Positions 11,898-20,211 of a stretch of DNA of 64,000 nt are shown here, piece by piece (the first letter of the stretch is position 1; the number at the start of each line of letters is the position of its first letter). The stretch spans positions 36,080,619 to 36,144,618 of the forward strand of contig OX457052.1 of the NCBI GenBank assembly GCA_949752735.1, written 5' to 3'. Origin of the DNA: Lumbricus terrestris (Eukaryota; Annelida; Clitellata; Crassiclitellata; Lumbricidae). Both the position numbers and the translations under genes were made by a program. A model generated the notes under the pieces. It ran no database searches and had not been told where the DNA came from. It saw only the letters and a list, made by a program, of their open reading frames with translations.

Positions 11898-12056
11898 GTT
11901 TGTATGTATGTATGCGCACTTGTTATAGCGCCCCTTCAAGCTTTCTACTCAGAGGCGCTCCCGACTGCAGAGCGGACACTGCATCGGAGTTTCACGCCGA
12001 AGCGCTGAGCAATTGCGAGTGAAGGACTTGCCCAAGGTCCCTACGCGACGATGTGA
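11898..12056 (-). mobile_element. tRNA-derived SINE, head-truncated
   Basis: Read on the minus strand, it holds the central body and the AGCGCCTCTGAGTAG / AAGGGGCGCTATAAC tail of the SINE found complete at 21,280-21,503, followed by a short TACATACAAAC 3' end. The tRNA-like head with box B is missing or unrecognisably diverged. Confidence 0.75.
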
Positions 12057-12496
12057 GAGTGAACTGTGAACGATTGATCACAGGTTATTACACGATTGGA
12101 ATTATTCGCTGTCTATAATGCATGTAAGACGTTCATCATTATTGACGTTATAAAAATATTCAGGTTACCAAAGCCATCTCGTGAATGAAACGTTCGATCG
12201 AAGAATGTAATAAACCAGATAAAAATGACATGACATAGAATTAGGATTATGAGAAACATGTCATTCTATGGAATGATCGTTCGGCCATTACCCGTGCGTG
12301 TCAGATCTGATCTAGGGGCTCGAACTGTTTCTGCCCGGACGATGTAATTGAAATTTTCGTGAAATATATATGAAATACCCTAACACAATGAAACGTTACA
12401 TAGCACAATAGCAACGTTCTAAAGTACCGGTATACTCTATGTGTTAATAAATGATACGTTACATAACGTTCTAAAATACTTTATGTTTTAATAAAG
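12057..12496. other. nAChR intron, unassigned
   Basis: Short near-repeats ACGTTACATA and ACGTTCTAAA at 12,395-12,480 precede the exon. Nothing else recognised. Confidence 0.5.
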
Positions 12497-12691
12497 GAAT
12501 GCCAGCGCTGAGAAACGTCGTCAGCTACGATTGTTGTCCGGAACAATACATCGACGTCACTTTCACCGTTCACATCCGACGTCGAACCCTCTTCTACGGC
12601 TTCAACCTCATCATTCCCTGCGTCCTCATCTCATCCATCGCTCTGCTCACCTTCACGCTTCCACCCGAATCAGGGGAGAAGATATCGCTAG
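12497..12691 (+). CDS. CHRNA7-like: nAChR exon (loop C and M1)
   Basis: 195 nt after AATAAAG. It encodes [34 protein letters not shown] and the M1 helix [19 protein letters not shown], ending SGEKISL(G). The adjacent cysteines in SYDCCPEQY mark an alpha subunit; flanking tyrosines match the loop C aromatic cage. The exon length equals the corresponding CHRNA7 exon. The downstream splice donor is GCAAGC rather than GT (see finding). Confidence 0.95.
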
Positions 12692-12744
12692 GCAAGCACT
12701 ATCATTGCAAAGGAGTTTTCATATGGCCTCAATTCAGATAATAT

Positions 12745-13546
12745 AAGTAATGTTTGTATGCGCACTTGCAAGGGCGGATCCAGGGGGCAATCCGGCCACA
12801 AGGGCCGACACAGAAATTTTCGAAGGGGGGGGCAAAGTCCTACGGAACTACTCATGAGGGGGTGCACGTCTACCTTCCGAGCCAAATAGCTGGTCAAAAA
12901 TAAGGAAATTTCTAAATGGGGGGCCATGGCCGGATTGGCCCTCTGGATCCGCCCCTGTCCCATCATGCCCCCATTTAGAAATTTCTTTAGTTTTGACCAG
13001 CTACTTTGGCTCGGAAAGTTGACGTGGCCCCCATGAGTAATTCCGTAGGCCCACCCCACACCCACGAGGTCCGCACCACGAGGCCCGCACGACAAAAAAG
13101 GTCATCAGCTTTTTGGCGGATGAACTGTTGCCTTTTTCTTTTGAAATGGAGACAAATGCCAAAAAAAGGTCATCAGCTTTTTGGCGGATGAACTGTTGCC
13201 TTTTTCTTTTGAAATGGAGACAAATGCCAAAAAAATTCATCAGATTTTTTACGACAAAGACGAAAAATTTTCCCTGCTCCAAGACCGAAAATGTTGGCCC
13301 CCCTTCGAAAATTCCTGTATCCACCCTTGCTTACTTGCTATAGCGCCATTTCAAGCTCTCCACTCAGAAATGTTCCCGACTACTGTAACAGCGCGGGCAC
13401 TGCATCGGAGTTTCACGCCGAATCTCTGAGTAATTGCGAGTGGAGGACTTGGCCAAGGTCCCTACGCGGCGGCTTGAGGTGGATTCGAACCTGCAATCCT
13501 CCGGTTGCAAGGCAGCGAACATGCCCACTACACCACCGAGCCCCAC
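12745..13546 (-). mobile_element. tRNA-derived SINE split by a MITE
   Basis: On the minus strand the SINE starts at about 13,546 (GTGGGGCTCGGTGGTGTAG, box A-like) with box B GGTTCGAATCC at about 13,482-13,492. It proceeds through the shared body to GCTATAGC near 13,340, then is interrupted, and its tail (AAGTGCGCATACAAAC) resumes at about 12,768 down to 12,745. The interruption is the MITE at 12,769-13,333. Confidence 0.75.
12769..13333. mobile_element. compound MITE (GGATCC-type) inserted in the SINE
   Basis: The left end is AAGGGCGGATCCAGGGGGC and the right end the inverse of AAGGGTGGATACAGGAA. An inner GGATCCGCCCCTG at 12,945-12,957 indicates two copies joined head to head. The interior repeats TTTTTGGCGGATGAACTG twice at 68-bp spacing with AAAAAAGGTCATCAGC. 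Flanks ACTTGC/ACTTGC suggest a partly eroded TSD in the SINE tail. Confidence 0.7.
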
Positions 13547-14083
13547 AAATAAATAATCATCGCTCGGCTCTTTATGAAGAAAAAGTTACTTAAGAGTAGG
13601 TTGGACATCCGTCAGAATAACGAAAGACAGTAACTGTTATCTGATTCATCCTACAAACCCAGTAGTGTCTCACCTCCTGCTCTCTCTTCACAGTCTTTCA
13701 CTCAAAACGTTCCTCCTCTCCCAATAAACTTATGCCGCCATTTCAATTTATAAGCACCACTCACCTTAGCCGTCCAACTGTCTGCCTGCTTGCCTCACTG
13801 AATCTTCACCTATAATTGATTTTGAGTTCACCTGTCTACACATTTTGTTTTGACTGAGCGCTTGTTAAATATGAAATACAATTGACTACTTACTGGATTA
13901 CCAATAATGTCCGTTGGCACTTACACACCTGTAAATTGTTTTTCAGAATATTATAATTATAGCCTAAAGCCAATTTCGTTATTTAATAAGCGATTTGGTT
14001 TTGGATTCCGCTAGAAATATTTGGGGATTATCCTAACGTATACGACTGTTACGAATCGAACCTTCGCTTCTGTCTAAATCTAG
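13547..14083. other. nAChR intron, unassigned
   Basis: AT-rich, with no recognised features until the tandem splice-acceptor repeat starting at 14,084. Confidence 0.5.
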
Positions 14084-14248
14084 GTGTAACGATCCTTCTG
14101 TCTCAATTAATTCTAGGTGTAACGGTCCTTCTGTCTCAATTTATTCTAGGTGTAACGATCCTTCTGTCTCAATTAATTCTAGGTGTAACGGTCCTTCTGT
14201 CTCAATTAATTCTAGGTGTAACGATCCTTCTGTCTCAATTAATTCTAG
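14084..14248 (+). repeat. CHRNA7-like: 33-bp tandem repeat duplicating the M2-exon splice acceptor
   Basis: Five upstream copies (possible exon starts 14,084, 14,117, 14,150, 14,183, 14,216) precede the conventional exon start at 14,249, at exactly 33-bp spacing. Each contains CTGTCTCAATTAATTCTAG, a complete pyrimidine tract, branch-like TTAAT and AG, followed by GTGTAACGATCC or GTGTAACGGTCC. In receptor frame the repeat is open and encodes GVTILLSQLIL or close variants per copy. Upstream acceptor use would therefore add 11, 22, 33, 44 or 55 residues within M2 without a frameshift. Confidence 0.93.
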
Positions 14249-14335
14249 GTGTAACGATCCTTCTGTCGTTGACTGTCTTTCTTCTACTCGTGGCCGAAGC
14301 AATGCCACCTACCTCCGACGCGCTTCCACTCATCG
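14249..14335 (+). CDS. CHRNA7-like: nAChR exon (pore-lining M2)
   Basis: 87 nt between ATTCTAG and GTAAGA. It encodes GVTILLSLTVFLLLVAEAM and PPTSDALPLIG. M2 contains the 9' leucine gate and 20' glutamate. Length and phases match the M2 exon of vertebrate alpha7. Five further acceptors of equal apparent strength lie upstream in frame, so the true 5' boundary needs transcript data; conservation favours this one. Confidence 0.93.
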
Positions 14336-14933
14336 GTAAGAATAAAGATCGACTTTTCTTTTCAATCGGCAGGTGGCGATGGTGGAATCAAAATTGTGAC
14401 TATGATAAAATTACATCCGACTCTGTATGGCTGGCAAAAACAGAAATAGCCTACGATCTCTCTTGTAACTTGTGATCGTCTGCTGATAGTAATTTTATAC
14501 GTTGTAAATTATAATTTAGACCACATATCCAGCTATATGCGTGACGTTCTCTACTTGCTCCCCTTCAATCAGCGAATCGAATATAGGTCTAAAGTTTACG
14601 TGTTGAATTGCTGCAGCATTTTGTCTAGCGCTGCCTGATAAGCCTCGCTCCGTCTACATTTGCAAACTCTGTGGATCTACATGTATCTATTAGATAAGAG
14701 GTCGTTGGGAACTAGAGATCCATACTCTTGGTGCTCGCTACTTCCGCTCATGATACCGTTGACTATTTTTAGTCCGGTTTAGCGATAATGTTCGTTGTCA
14801 CTGCGACACCTGTAAATTACTTTGAAAAGTATTATAATAATAATTTCGTCATTCTTAACTCCATGTACAGAATACACTTTTGTCATAATTATTAGTATCC
14901 GTTATCTGTCGTGGTGTATCATTACAATTGTAG
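14336..14933. other. nAChR intron, unassigned
   Basis: AT-rich with no recognised elements. An alternative acceptor TGTACAG at about 14,872 precedes the exon but would break receptor homology. Confidence 0.5.
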
Positions 14934-15043
14934 GAATGTACTTCGCTGCAATCATGCTCATGTGCTCCTTATCGGTTGTCTTCACTGTTCTCGTTCTCAA
15001 CTATCACCATCGGACACCTAGTACGCATGTCATGCCGAAATGG
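14934..15043 (+). CDS. CHRNA7-like: nAChR exon (M3)
   Basis: 110 nt between ATTGTAG and GTAAGA. It encodes GMYFAAIMLMCSLSVV, FTVLVLNYHHRTPSTH and VMPKW. The YHHR...MPKW segment after M3 is characteristic of alpha7-type subunits. Same length as the vertebrate exon; ends in phase 0. Confidence 0.95.
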
Positions 15044-15049
15044 GTAAGA

Positions 15050-15145
15050 TGTATAGATGGATGGATGGACGGACGGATGGATCGATGGATGGATGGATGG
15101 AAGGACGGACGGATAGATATATAGATGGATGGATGGATTTTTTAA
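15050..15145. repeat. (GATG/GACG)n tetranucleotide repeat
   Basis: Interrupted GATGGATG/GGACGGAC runs start just after the M3 exon donor. They continue as ATAGAT variants and lead into a LINE relic. Confidence 0.9.
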
Positions 15146-15174
15146 TAGCTTGGTGTGGCGATGCTTTTCAGGCT

Positions 15175-15425
15175 GGGCACCCTCTTATCTGTGTGAGCTT
15201 TGCCTCCCTCTTTCCACTTGCATAGGCCGCCGCGCACTGCTGTCCATGGTGACTTTATGGTCCTTCCACTCGCTCTACAACATTGCAGAGGCGTTCGTTC
15301 TCTGTGGTTGGTCCAACAACCTGGAGTGGACTTCCCTTGACTATGCGACACTTCCCAAGCTCTTCTCAATTTCACAAACTGTTGAAGACTGTTTTTCGCA
15401 TGATCGCGGCCGAGAGGGCTTCTGA
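15175..15425 (+). mobile_element. LINE 3' fragment, first copy
   Basis: Shares the segments TGCAGAGGCGTTCGTTCTCT, GTGGTTGGTCCAACAACCTG and CACAAACTGTTGAAGACTGT with 16,797-17,010. The frame corresponds to a reverse-transcriptase C-terminus but carries substitutions and ends without the full tail. An adjacent second copy suggests local duplication. Confidence 0.8.
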
Positions 15426-15600
15426 TTCATCATCATCATCATTATCCATGGGTTAACAACCCGTAGGTGTCCAATGCACACTTTATCGTTCTCCTCCAGA
15501 GTCCACGGTCCTGAGCAGATCTGCTTAAGCTGTAAATGTCTTGATTACACCACTCTTTGATGTCGTCTATCCACTTGCAAAGGCCATCGAGCACTGCGCT
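15426..15600 (-). mobile_element. LINE fragment (second family, ATG-repeat tail)
   Basis: The minus-strand frame reads WIDDIKEWCNQDIYSLSRSA then QDRGLWRRTIKCALDTYG. Such WIDDIKEW...LARDR-W motifs close ORF2 of several LINE clades. The tail is (ATG/ATC)n at 15,426-15,445. Related pieces occur at 53,335-53,480 and 54,600-54,790. Confidence 0.8.
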
Positions 15601-15623
15601 CTGCTGTCCATGGTGACTTAATG

Positions 15624-16796
15624 CAGGGGTTCTCAACCGGTGTGTCGCGACACACTGGTGTGTCGCGACTTGACCGGCGGTGTGTCGCGTAAAAGTGGTG
15701 TGTCGCTGGTGTGTCGCGGAGAATTGGTGTGTCGCGAATTAATAATATTGATAATAAATTATCTTCCTTTCTTTTCCAAAATGACACAACGATAATTCTA
15801 AATAACATCAGTCTACTAAATTCCAACAGCACACTCCGTTGTTCTTGCATTATACACTGACATACTTTATCTGCAGGTAATTTAGAAGTTAGAATCGTGT
15901 GCTATCCGGTGATGTCACTGATTTCCCTAATCTGAAAACTGCTCTATCAGAAGCCACAGATAGTGACGAAGCCGACGATAAGCTGGCAGACACCATGCTT
16001 GCACTTGCTGTGGAACATTTGGATATTCTGTCATTGAATCTCAGAAGATACTTTCCATCCTCTTCAGAAGCTGCCTATTAAGAAGACAAGGTGGATGTTG
16101 AACACATTCCTGAGAGCAGAATTGAACAGCAATGAACAGGAAACACTTGTTGAGCTGCAATGTGATTCCAGAATGAAGGACATGTATAAGCAATTATCAA
16201 GAACTCAGTTCTGGGCAAAGACGTACAAGGATGAACAATTGAACATCACAAGTCATCATGGAGCTGGTTTCCTTTCATAGCTCCTACTTATCTGAACAGG
16301 GCTTTTCTCAGATGATCAACATAAAGAACAAGAATAGGAACAAACTTGTCGGGGGTGCCCTCTCAGCCTGCTTACGAATTGCACTTACAAAAACTGTGGA
16401 ACCGCGTTTTAATATGATCCAAAGAAAAATTGAAGAACAAAGATCCCATTAACTGTTATGACTACAAGGTTTTAGTAATTAGGTGACTAAATTGACGTCG
16501 AGTTGTAGAAAAGATTATAGATTGGGATCAGAAGAATAATTTAGAATTTTAGAATTTTAGAATCATAAAAATTGGAAAGAAATTCAATATGATTATTTTC
16601 ATCTATTTAAAATGTCAGCAGTTTAGCATTTTAGAAGGATAAATAAGTTTAAGAGCAAATTTGAAAAGACATGTTTAATTTTGGCACTTTTATATTTTTA
16701 CGACATTTAGGCTACATATGACGATTGAATGGTGTGTCGCCAAATTTGATAGCAAGCTTAAGTGTGTCGCGGGACGAAAAAGGTTGAGAACCCCTG
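15624..16796 (+). mobile_element. hAT element relic with 8-bp TSD
   Basis: TIRs CAGGGGTTCTCAACC / GGTTGAGAACCCCTG and an exact TSD ACTTAATG (15,616-15,623 and 16,797-16,804). The left subterminal region holds seven copies of a GTGTGTCGCG/CTG motif and the right end two, as expected for transposase-binding repeats. At 1,173 bp it is an internally deleted derivative of a longer element. Confidence 0.95.
15899..16452 (+). pseudogene. hAT transposase C-terminal remnant
   Basis: Broken frames match the C-terminal part of ZBED5/SCAND3-like hAT transposases: AVEHLDILSLNLRRYFPS, TLVELQCDSRMKDMYKQLS, FW, then SYLSEQGFSQMINIKNKNRN and LRIALTKTVEPRF, which is the hATC dimerisation region. Stops after AAY and before and after the FW segment, plus at least one frame shift, show that it is dead. 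No DDE core or BED finger remains in this copy. Confidence 0.8.
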
Positions 16797-17010
16797 ACTT
16801 AATGGTTCCTTTCATTCGCTCTGCAACAATGCAGAGGCGTTCGTTCTCTGTGGTTGGTCCAACAACCTGGAATGGACTTCCCTTGACTATCCGACACCTC
16901 CCAAGCTGTTCTCAATTTCACAAACTGTTGAAGACTGTTTTTTTTCGCTTGATCTCGGTCGGGAGCGCCTCTGAGTTGGTACCTTGAAGGGGCGCTATAC
17001 AAATGACGAT

Positions 17011-17140
17011 TGGTTGATTGATGGATGGATGGATGGATTGATGGATTGATGGATGGATGGATGGTTGTATGGCTGGAATAATGGATGGATGGTTGGATGG
17101 ATGGATGGATGGATGGATGGATAGAAGACAGACAGACAGA
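17011..17140. repeat. (GGAT/GATT)n and (GACA)n repeat
   Basis: About 25 GGAT/TGAT-type tetranucleotides plus a short GACA run. They form the microsatellite 3' end of the LINE copy just upstream. Confidence 0.9.
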
Positions 17141-17271
17141 AATACAGAGGGACAGGTAACAAATATTTTAATATAAAGTACTGAACTACAGCATGGAAAG
17201 CACTAAACCATAATAATATTATGCAATGAAAACATCGTCATGATACTCTGTGCTAATCTTTTTTCCTGCAG

Positions 17272-18390
17272 GTAAAGAAGATCATCTGCGAATGGTTGTC
17301 ATGGTTGGTTCGAATGCAAAGACCAGGTCACGCTCCCCCGCAGTTCCTCAACCCCACCCCTCATCTGCCCCATCGAACGGGACGCTACCCCAATTCCTCT
17401 CTTCAACCGGAAGTCATCGGTCTGACCACAAAACTCTCGAAGAGTCTTCTCGCCAACGTTCTCGACAGCGGAAAGTCCCCGCTGCCCTTCATCAGCCAGA
17501 ACGGAAATGCTTCGTGCAACCACCATCAGAATTCCTCAACCACCGACCGACTCTGGGCATCAGCGACCACGGAAGACTATTTAACAAGAAGGGCTTTGAG
17601 CAAGAGAGTCTGCGCTAGGAAGATTTGTTCGAGTTCGGACATGATGGTGAAGCAAGCTAGGAAAGATTCGACGAGCAACGAAAGGTATTCGAGAAATGCG
17701 TCTTTGAACGTCAACGGCTACGCAGGAATGGCAGTCTGTGGTATCAATGGACACATACGAAAAATGTCTCAGGGCATCGAAGGTCACCTCAGCAACACAT
17801 CAGCTGTGAACAGCGAAGGTCACTCAGGCAGGGCACCTTCGGGCATGGACAGGCAGCAGGGTAAAACGTCTGCGGGCATTGAAGGACACCAAAGAGAGAC
17901 ATCAATGGGCAATGAAGGGCATTCAAACCCAAATAAACCCTCATATCTACCTGACGTATCTCCAAGTAAAATCCCCGCAGAGACTGACAGTTGCTTGGGG
18001 CAAACGTCTCCGTCTCAAGGTCCCCAGGATACCACTATGTTCACCCCCCAGGATACCACTGGATTCACCCCATTCGTCCACCTCAGTAACGGAACCGCGC
18101 ACGGGAACTACGTCCCCCTAAGCTGCCGTGTCGACGGGAGTGGGAACCATGGGGGATCCCAACGGGAACCGATGAAGGAGGACAAGGTGACTGAGACGCT
18201 TGGGGAGATACTGCGGGAACTGAGGTTCCTGGGTGAGCGAGTGAAGAGTAAGGAGAGAGATGAGATGGATTGTAACGATTGGAAATTTGCTGCAATGGTC
18301 ATTGATCGAGTTTGTCTCATCAGTTTCACGATTTTCACAGTCGCATCAACGTTTGCTATTCTCTTCTCTGCTCCTCATGTCATCGCATGA
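17272..18390 (+). CDS. CHRNA7-like: nAChR terminal exon (cytoplasmic loop, M4, C-terminus)
   Basis: Begins after TTTTCCTGCAG in phase 0 with VKKIICEWLSWLVRMQRPGH and ends at TGA (18,388-18,390); 372 codons. After a roughly 300-residue Ser/Gly/His-rich loop come VTETLGEILRELRFLGERV (the MA amphipathic helix), CNDWKFAAMVIDRVCLIS and FTIFTVASTFAILFSAP (M4), ending HVIA. Loop residues at about 17,740-17,935 form a degenerate 11-13-residue repeat (GINGH, GIEGH, NSEGH, GIEGH, GNEGH) and QDTTMFTP/QDTTGFTP is doubled. The loop is longer than that of human alpha7 and likely disordered. Confidence 0.95.
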   Translation, partial: VKKIICEWLSWLVRMQRPGHAPPQFLNPTPHLPHRTGRYPNSSLQPEVIGLTTKLSKSLLANVLDSGKSPLPFISQNGNASCNHHQNSSTTDRLWASATTEDYLTRRALSKRVCARKICSSSDMMVKQARKDSTSNERYSRNASLNVNGYAGMAVCGINGHIRKMSQGIEGHLSNTSAVNSEGHSGRAPSGMDRQQGKTSAGIEGHQRETSMGNEGHSNPNKPSYLPDVSPSKIPAETDSCLGQTSPSQGPQDTTMFTPQDTTGFTPFVHLSNGTAHGNYVPLSCRVDGSGNHGGSQREPMKEDKVTETLGEILRELRFLGERVKSKERDEMDCNDWKFAAMVIDRVCLISFTIFTVASTFAILFSAPHVIA

Positions 18391-18809
18391 AACGTGTCTC
18401 TGTGTGTCTGTCTTCTGTCTGTCTCTGTCTGTCTGTCTCTGTCTGTCTCTGTCTGTCTCTGTCTGTCTGTGCGTATCTGTCTGATTGTATCTGCTTGTGT
18501 CTCTCAGTATCCGTCAGTCTGTCTATTTATAGATCTGTCTATTCGCTATATGTGTGCCTGTCTATCTCTTCATCTCTAACTATCCTCTGTCTGTTTGTCT
18601 GTTAGTCTGTCTGTATGTTTCTCTCTGTCTCTGTCTGCCTGTCTATCTCTCTCTGCCTTTGTCTTTCTCTAAGTCCACATGCTTTTGTCTGTCTCTGTTT
18701 CTGTCTGTCTGTCACTCTCTGTCACTCCATGACTCTCCGTATATATATCTGTCTGTGTTTCCATCTGTCCTTCAATTTTCTTCAATCTCTTCATTCCTCC
18801 GTTTCTCCG

Positions 18810-18891
<82 letters not shown>

Positions 18892-18893
18892 CT
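18391..18893. repeat. (TCTG)n / (TC)n satellite after the receptor stop codon
   Basis: Starting within 15 bases of the stop codon: GTCTGTCTCT-type repeats to about 18,760, then uninterrupted (TC)n at 18,811-18,888. It probably lies in the 3' UTR, if the polyadenylation site at about 19,131 is used. Confidence 0.9.
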
Positions 18894-19130
18894 GTTCGCT
18901 GTTCGCTGGTTTCGAACACTTTCATTCTTATTGCTTTTCCTTTGGACGCCATTTATCACTGACGCTTTTCTTTTTCACGCTGTATTGTTTTTGACGCTAT
19001 GTTCTTTTTGTCTTTGACGTCGATTTTCTGAGCTTTGATCTGATTCTCGATTCGTTCTGGGTCGCCATCGATTGATGCTTCGTACGATCATAGACAGCAA
19101 TTAATTATTATAATGATGACAATTAATTTG

Positions 19131-19136
19131 AATAAA
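19131..19136 (+). terminator. candidate poly(A) signal of the nAChR gene
   Basis: An AATAAA hexamer 741 bp after the receptor stop. It is the first clear canonical signal seen downstream. No GU-rich element was verified, so this is tentative. Confidence 0.35.
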
Positions 19137-19164
19137 ATCATGAAAACAATGCTGATCTTTTAAG

Positions 19165-19720
19165 GATGACTTTAACGGTGAAGATGGTGGTGATGGTGGT
19201 TGGTGATGGTGGTGTGGTGGTGGTGTGGTGCTGATGGTGGTGGTGTGGTGGTGGTAGTGGCGGTGTGGTGGTGGTGGTGGTGGTGGTGTGTTAGTGGTGG
19301 TGGTGGTGGTGGTGGTGGTGGTGGTGGTGGTGGTGGTGGCGGTGTGGTGGTGATGGTGGCGGGGGTGTGGTGGTAGTGGTGGTGGTGGTGGTGTGGTGGT
19401 GGGGTGGTGGTGTGGTGGTGATGGTGATGGTGATGGTGGTGGGAGTGGTGGTGGTGTGGTGGTAGTGGTGGTGGTGATGGTGGTGGGAGTGGTGGTGGTG
19501 GTGGTGGTGGTGGAGATGGTTGAGATGGGGATAGCCTAATGGTGAGGATGGTGATACCGCTGCTGCTGCTGCTGCTGATGATGATGATGTCGATATTAAT
19601 GGCGACGATGGTGATGATGACAATATCGCTGTTGTTGTTGTTGTTGTTGTCACTGCTGCTGCTGCTGCTGTTGCTGCTGCTGATACTACTGATGATGGTA
19701 ATGATGACGACGACAACGAC
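19165..19720. repeat. (GGT)n, (GCT)n and (GAT)n trinucleotide satellite
   Basis: Interrupted GGT/GGTGT runs at 19,180-19,515, then GCT/GAT/GTT blocks at 19,558-19,710. Coding-looking frames (poly-H, poly-S/A/T) are artefacts. Confidence 0.95.
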
Positions 19721-20211
19721 GATGTTTACTGCACTTCGCCTTCCATTCTCGCTTTTTTCACGGTCTGTTATTTTTGCCTTTTATCGTCCAATTTCACGGG
19801 TTTACGTTTTCGGCCGGAAAATTGACTATCGATTTTGCGATGCAAGACAAAGGCATTATTATATCGATCTCTCGTTGTTTTGATCAACACCAAATTCACA
19901 ACTGCACAGCTGCATACATGTAGCTGCACAGGGACCCACATATTATTATACGCTGTCTCTATTATAGTCTAATATTCGAGACGTAGCGTTTAAAATATTG
20001 GAATGATTGATCTACCACGTATCCACGCAATCCTAATGAGATTTAATATTTGCGATAATTATTCTCTGTCATTGTAATTTGCTGGTAATTGATATGCGTG
20101 TTGCCGGGTCATTTATTAAGATTTAGTTATATAACTTATATTATCTTTTTTAATAGGTCTAGTTTGGACATTTAAGAATTATCATTATTAGTGGCTTACG
20201 AGACTTTTGCA
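19721..20211. other. unassigned intergenic DNA
   Basis: AT-rich, with no recognisable gene or element. Confidence 0.45.

Larger units (their letters stand above)
15560..17010 (+). mobile_element. LINE 3' fragment, second copy, interrupted by hAT
   Basis: Bases 15,560-15,623 (CCACTTGCAAAGGCCATCG, CTGTCCATGGTGACTT) and 16,797-17,010 are one LINE end split by the hAT element. The second half encodes RRSFSVVGPTTWNGLPL and FHKLLKTVFF, then GAGCGCCTCTGAG and GAAGGGGCGCTATACAAATG. It terminates in a GATT/GGAT repeat. Confidence 0.85.
7598..18390 (+). other. CHRNA7-like: gene span: alpha7/alpha9-like nicotinic acetylcholine receptor subunit (5' end missing)
   Basis: Eight exons join in frame (146, 45, 110, 254, 195, 87, 110 nt and a 1,119-nt terminal exon). 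They encode a Cys-loop ligand-gated cation channel subunit lacking only the signal-peptide exon. The ligand site is complete: loop D tryptophan (NLWLNM), loop A WKPDILMYN, loop B GSWTYD, loop [10 protein letters not shown] with the vicinal cysteines that define alpha subunits. The Cys-loop has 13 residues between cysteines. M2 reads EKISLGVTILLSLTVF with L9' and E20', and E at -1', as in cation-selective alpha7 channels. Exon sizes 45/110/195/87/110 match vertebrate CHRNA7 from memory; the 254-nt exon corresponds to two vertebrate exons fused. The M3-M4 loop is long and divergent. All introns are GT-AG except intron 5, which starts GC. Family call is firm; orthology to one vertebrate subunit is not. 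Confidence 0.93.

Noticed and set aside
13480..13546. tRNA gene on the minus strand
   Set aside because: Box A and box B are present but there is no complete cloverleaf, and the sequence continues into a SINE body and LINE-type tail.
14084..14248. 33-bp repeats as a CRISPR-like or promoter array
   Set aside because: No spacers; the repeat content is explained by duplication of an intron/exon boundary.
15899..16452. Three short frames that might be a host gene
   Set aside because: They lie wholly within the TSD-bounded hAT element and match the transposase hATC region with stops between them.
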